Positions 15,326 through 16,576 of a stretch of 16,576 bases of DNA are shown in pieces (position 1 is the first letter of the stretch; each line of letters begins with the position of its first letter). Both the position numbers and the translations under genes were made by a program. Source of the stretch: Parachlamydiales bacterium (lineage in GTDB: Bacteria; Chlamydiota; Chlamydiia; Chlamydiales; JAJFMK01); assembly GCA_020050175.1 (NCBI GenBank), contig JAGVKY010000048.1, positions 1-16,576 of the forward strand. Direction: 5' to 3'. Under the pieces are notes generated by a model that saw only the letters and a program-made list of their open reading frames with translations, did not search any database and was not told the DNA's origin.

Positions 15326-15370
15326 ATGTCTTCTCAGATACATCACAGAGGGTTTGAAAATGTCTTCTAG
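15326..15370 (+). other. 14-codon upstream ORF overlapping the collagen-like start
   Basis: An ATG at 15326 opens a 14-codon frame ending TAG at 15368-15370, inside the collagen-like gene. Both starts share the 12-nt repeat AAAATGTCTTCT (15323-15334 and 15357-15368), so both begin Met-Ser-Ser. No ribosome site precedes the first. It may be a small duplication without function, or a leader affecting initiation. Confidence 0.2.
15348..15352 (+). promoter_or_regulatory. Ribosome-binding site of the collagen-like gene
   Basis: GAGGG lies 7 nt before the ATG at 15360. It selects this start over the upstream ATG at 15326, which has no such site. Confidence 0.65.
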
Positions 15371-16576
15371 ATTTTACAATAACAAACTAAGTTCTCTCCT
15401 GTGGATTATGCCCTTTTTAATAGGACATAACCCGCTTTCTTCAGAGGAAACTGCATTTGATAATGCGTTTGAACCATCCGAAAACTGCGTTGTTTTTGGA
15501 AAAGAAACAGCTTCTGTACAGCATGCAGAAGATGAAAGAGCCATTGCCTACTCTTATAGCCCTAAAGAAGAAATCGTTTCTTATGAAGGGTTAATCACAA
15601 GCTATGGAACTAGTAAAGGTCCTTTGACAGCCCATAATGGATCTCAAGTTAACTTTGTTTTCTGCCACCCAACTAGTTGTCTTGAGGTTGCAGCCGAAGG
15701 GACTTTGAGAAATTTTGAAAGAGTTGAACAACTCCGTGCTTTAGAAGGCGATCATCTTCTTGCCGATTTAGCAAGAGAGGTCGATTCTCCAGAATATTTT
15801 CGTGTTGTATACGAAGAATTTCCTTCTGGGGAATACGTAAATTATTCCTATGACCAAAATGGATACATCACATCTGCAGAAATAAGAAATAGTTACGATC
15901 ACAATCTTGTTTCTACCCACTATTTTGATTGGGCTGCAACCGAAGGCTCTTATGATGAGCTTGATGCTTTCAATGAATTTCGCAAGACAGAAAGCAATAA
16001 CTTGGATGAGTTGTTAGCGGAATACGGCCACTTTGCAAAGGGTAAGGGTAAAAAGAAATTAAACACGAAAGTCAGACGCCTTAACTCACACATAAAGAAA
16101 CTTACTCAGCAAATCAAAAAAATTCCAACACCTATTGCTGTAAATTCCGCAACAACCCCAACTCCACCTCGTCCTGTGGTCTCAACAGCCCCAGAAACTA
16201 AGTGTGCTTGTGAATCTGGCGCTGTTGGAGCAAGAGGACCAGCAGGACCGATGGGTCCACCAGGCCCTGTAGGCGCTAGGGGACTTCCAGGTCCGATGGG
16301 TCCACAAGGTCCTGTAGGAATTCAAGGCCCTCGTGGAATTCAAGGTTCCTCAGGCCCTGTGGCGCAGGCCGATTTTATCAGTATTACAACTGCTCAAAAA
16401 GGTTGTAGCGCTGGATCTCAGACGATCTCTAATAACGGAGCAATTTTGTTCAATGGGGTTAATAGCTGCGATTCAACAGGCTGCCTCGCATCCAAGATTT
16501 CTGACACAAACTCCTACTTCGGTTGCACAAATCGAAACATCTCTTTGGGGGGGTCGATGACTGTTGGCGCTGCTGC
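15360..16576 (+). CDS. Secreted collagen-like protein with coiled-coil stalk (3' end cut by window)
   Basis: The frame is open for 405 codons to the window edge. Residues 9-23 form a hydrophobic signal peptide (LSSLLWIMPFLIGH). Residues 30-215 are an acidic, Tyr/Phe-rich domain of unknown fold. A lysine-rich stretch leads into a heptad helix: Leu234, Val238, Leu241, Ile245, Leu248, Ile252 and Ile255 alternate at spacings of 4 and 3, typical of a trimerising coiled coil. A Pro/Thr linker and a CAC pair (282-284) precede 16 unbroken Gly-X-Y triplets at 287-334. A Ser/Asn/Gly-rich C-terminal domain with several Cys begins after that. Order and spacing fit a trimeric surface fibre, plausibly an adhesin. 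Bacterial collagen-like proteins form stable triple helices without hydroxyproline. Family placement beyond this is unknown. Confidence 0.85.
   Translation, partial: MSSRFYNNKLSSLLWIMPFLIGHNPLSSEETAFDNAFEPSENCVVFGKETASVQHAEDERAIAYSYSPKEEIVSYEGLITSYGTSKGPLTAHNGSQVNFVFCHPTSCLEVAAEGTLRNFERVEQLRALEGDHLLADLAREVDSPEYFRVVYEEFPSGEYVNYSYDQNGYITSAEIRNSYDHNLVSTHYFDWAATEGSYDELDAFNEFRKTESNNLDELLAEYGHFAKGKGKKKLNTKVRRLNSHIKKLTQQIKKIPTPIAVNSATTPTPPRPVVSTAPETKCACESGAVGARGPAGPMGPPGPVGARGLPGPMGPQGPVGIQGPRGIQGSSGPVAQADFISITTAQKGCSAGSQTISNNGAILFNGVNSCDSTGCLASKISDTNSYFGCTNRNISLGGSMTVGAA
16218..16361 (+). repeat. Collagen Gly-X-Y coding repeat (16 triplets)
   Basis: Sixteen consecutive 9-nt units encode Gly-X-Y, with Pro common at X or Y. 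Inside it a longer unit is duplicated: CCGATGGGTCCACCAGG is followed 45 nt later by the near copy CCGATGGGTCCACAAGG, so the tract has grown by short tandem duplication. Such tracts often vary in length between strains. Confidence 0.85.

Noticed and set aside
16218..16361. Short regular repeats as a CRISPR array
   Set aside because: The 9-nt period encodes Gly-X-Y in an open frame, with no constant repeat plus variable spacer structure.

Overview
The window reads as a chromosomal segment of a chlamydia-like bacterium (phylum Chlamydiota, probably an environmental or amoeba-associated lineage, not Chlamydia itself). The best clue is the tRNA-guanine transglycosylase at 14113-15246. It has the chlamydial features I recall: an 18-residue insertion after the active-site DSGGF motif, DEL in place of DEC, a shortened GGSVG loop and an FDSSYPTKAARHG segment. 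It sits directly behind a YhhQ-type transporter. The aconitase also fits, because environmental chlamydiae keep a fuller TCA cycle while Chlamydia species have lost aconitase. This assignment comes from remembered sequences, not from a search.

Layout. (1) 1-2123, plus strand: the 3' part of a mitochondrial-type aconitase gene, translationally coupled to a small four-helix membrane protein. (2) 2402-5664, minus strand: an accessory-looking block. It holds an AbiE-type toxin-antitoxin pair with a likely two-site operator, two tandem genes sharing an N-terminal module (one carries leucine-rich repeats, the other is only the module), and coding debris from a decayed gene. (3) 5731-12600, minus strand: five overlapping genes transcribed from right to left. 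They encode an outer-membrane factor lipoprotein, a membrane-fusion lipoprotein, an MdtB-like RND pump, a membrane-anchored dihaem cytochrome c resembling thiosulfate dehydrogenase TsdA, and a short GGQ release-factor-like protein of the MTRFR/C12orf65 type. (4) 12685-15246, plus strand: an exported Nudix hydrolase, a YhhQ queuosine-precursor transporter and Tgt, all overlapping. (5) 15360 to the window end: a secreted collagen-like protein with a heptad stalk and 16 Gly-X-Y triplets, cut by the window edge.

How the genes work together. The OMF, MFP and RND proteins make one tripartite efflux pump spanning both membranes. YhhQ plus the altered Tgt form a eukaryote-like queuine salvage route of the kind described for Chlamydia trachomatis; the co-transcribed exported Nudix enzyme may feed or merely accompany it. 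The cytochrome and the release-factor-like protein share the pump transcript without an obvious functional link. Almost every junction inside these clusters is a 4-23 nt overlap, many of them ATGA or GTGA, so translational coupling is the rule here. I saw no tRNA, rRNA, CRISPR array, insertion sequence or integrase.
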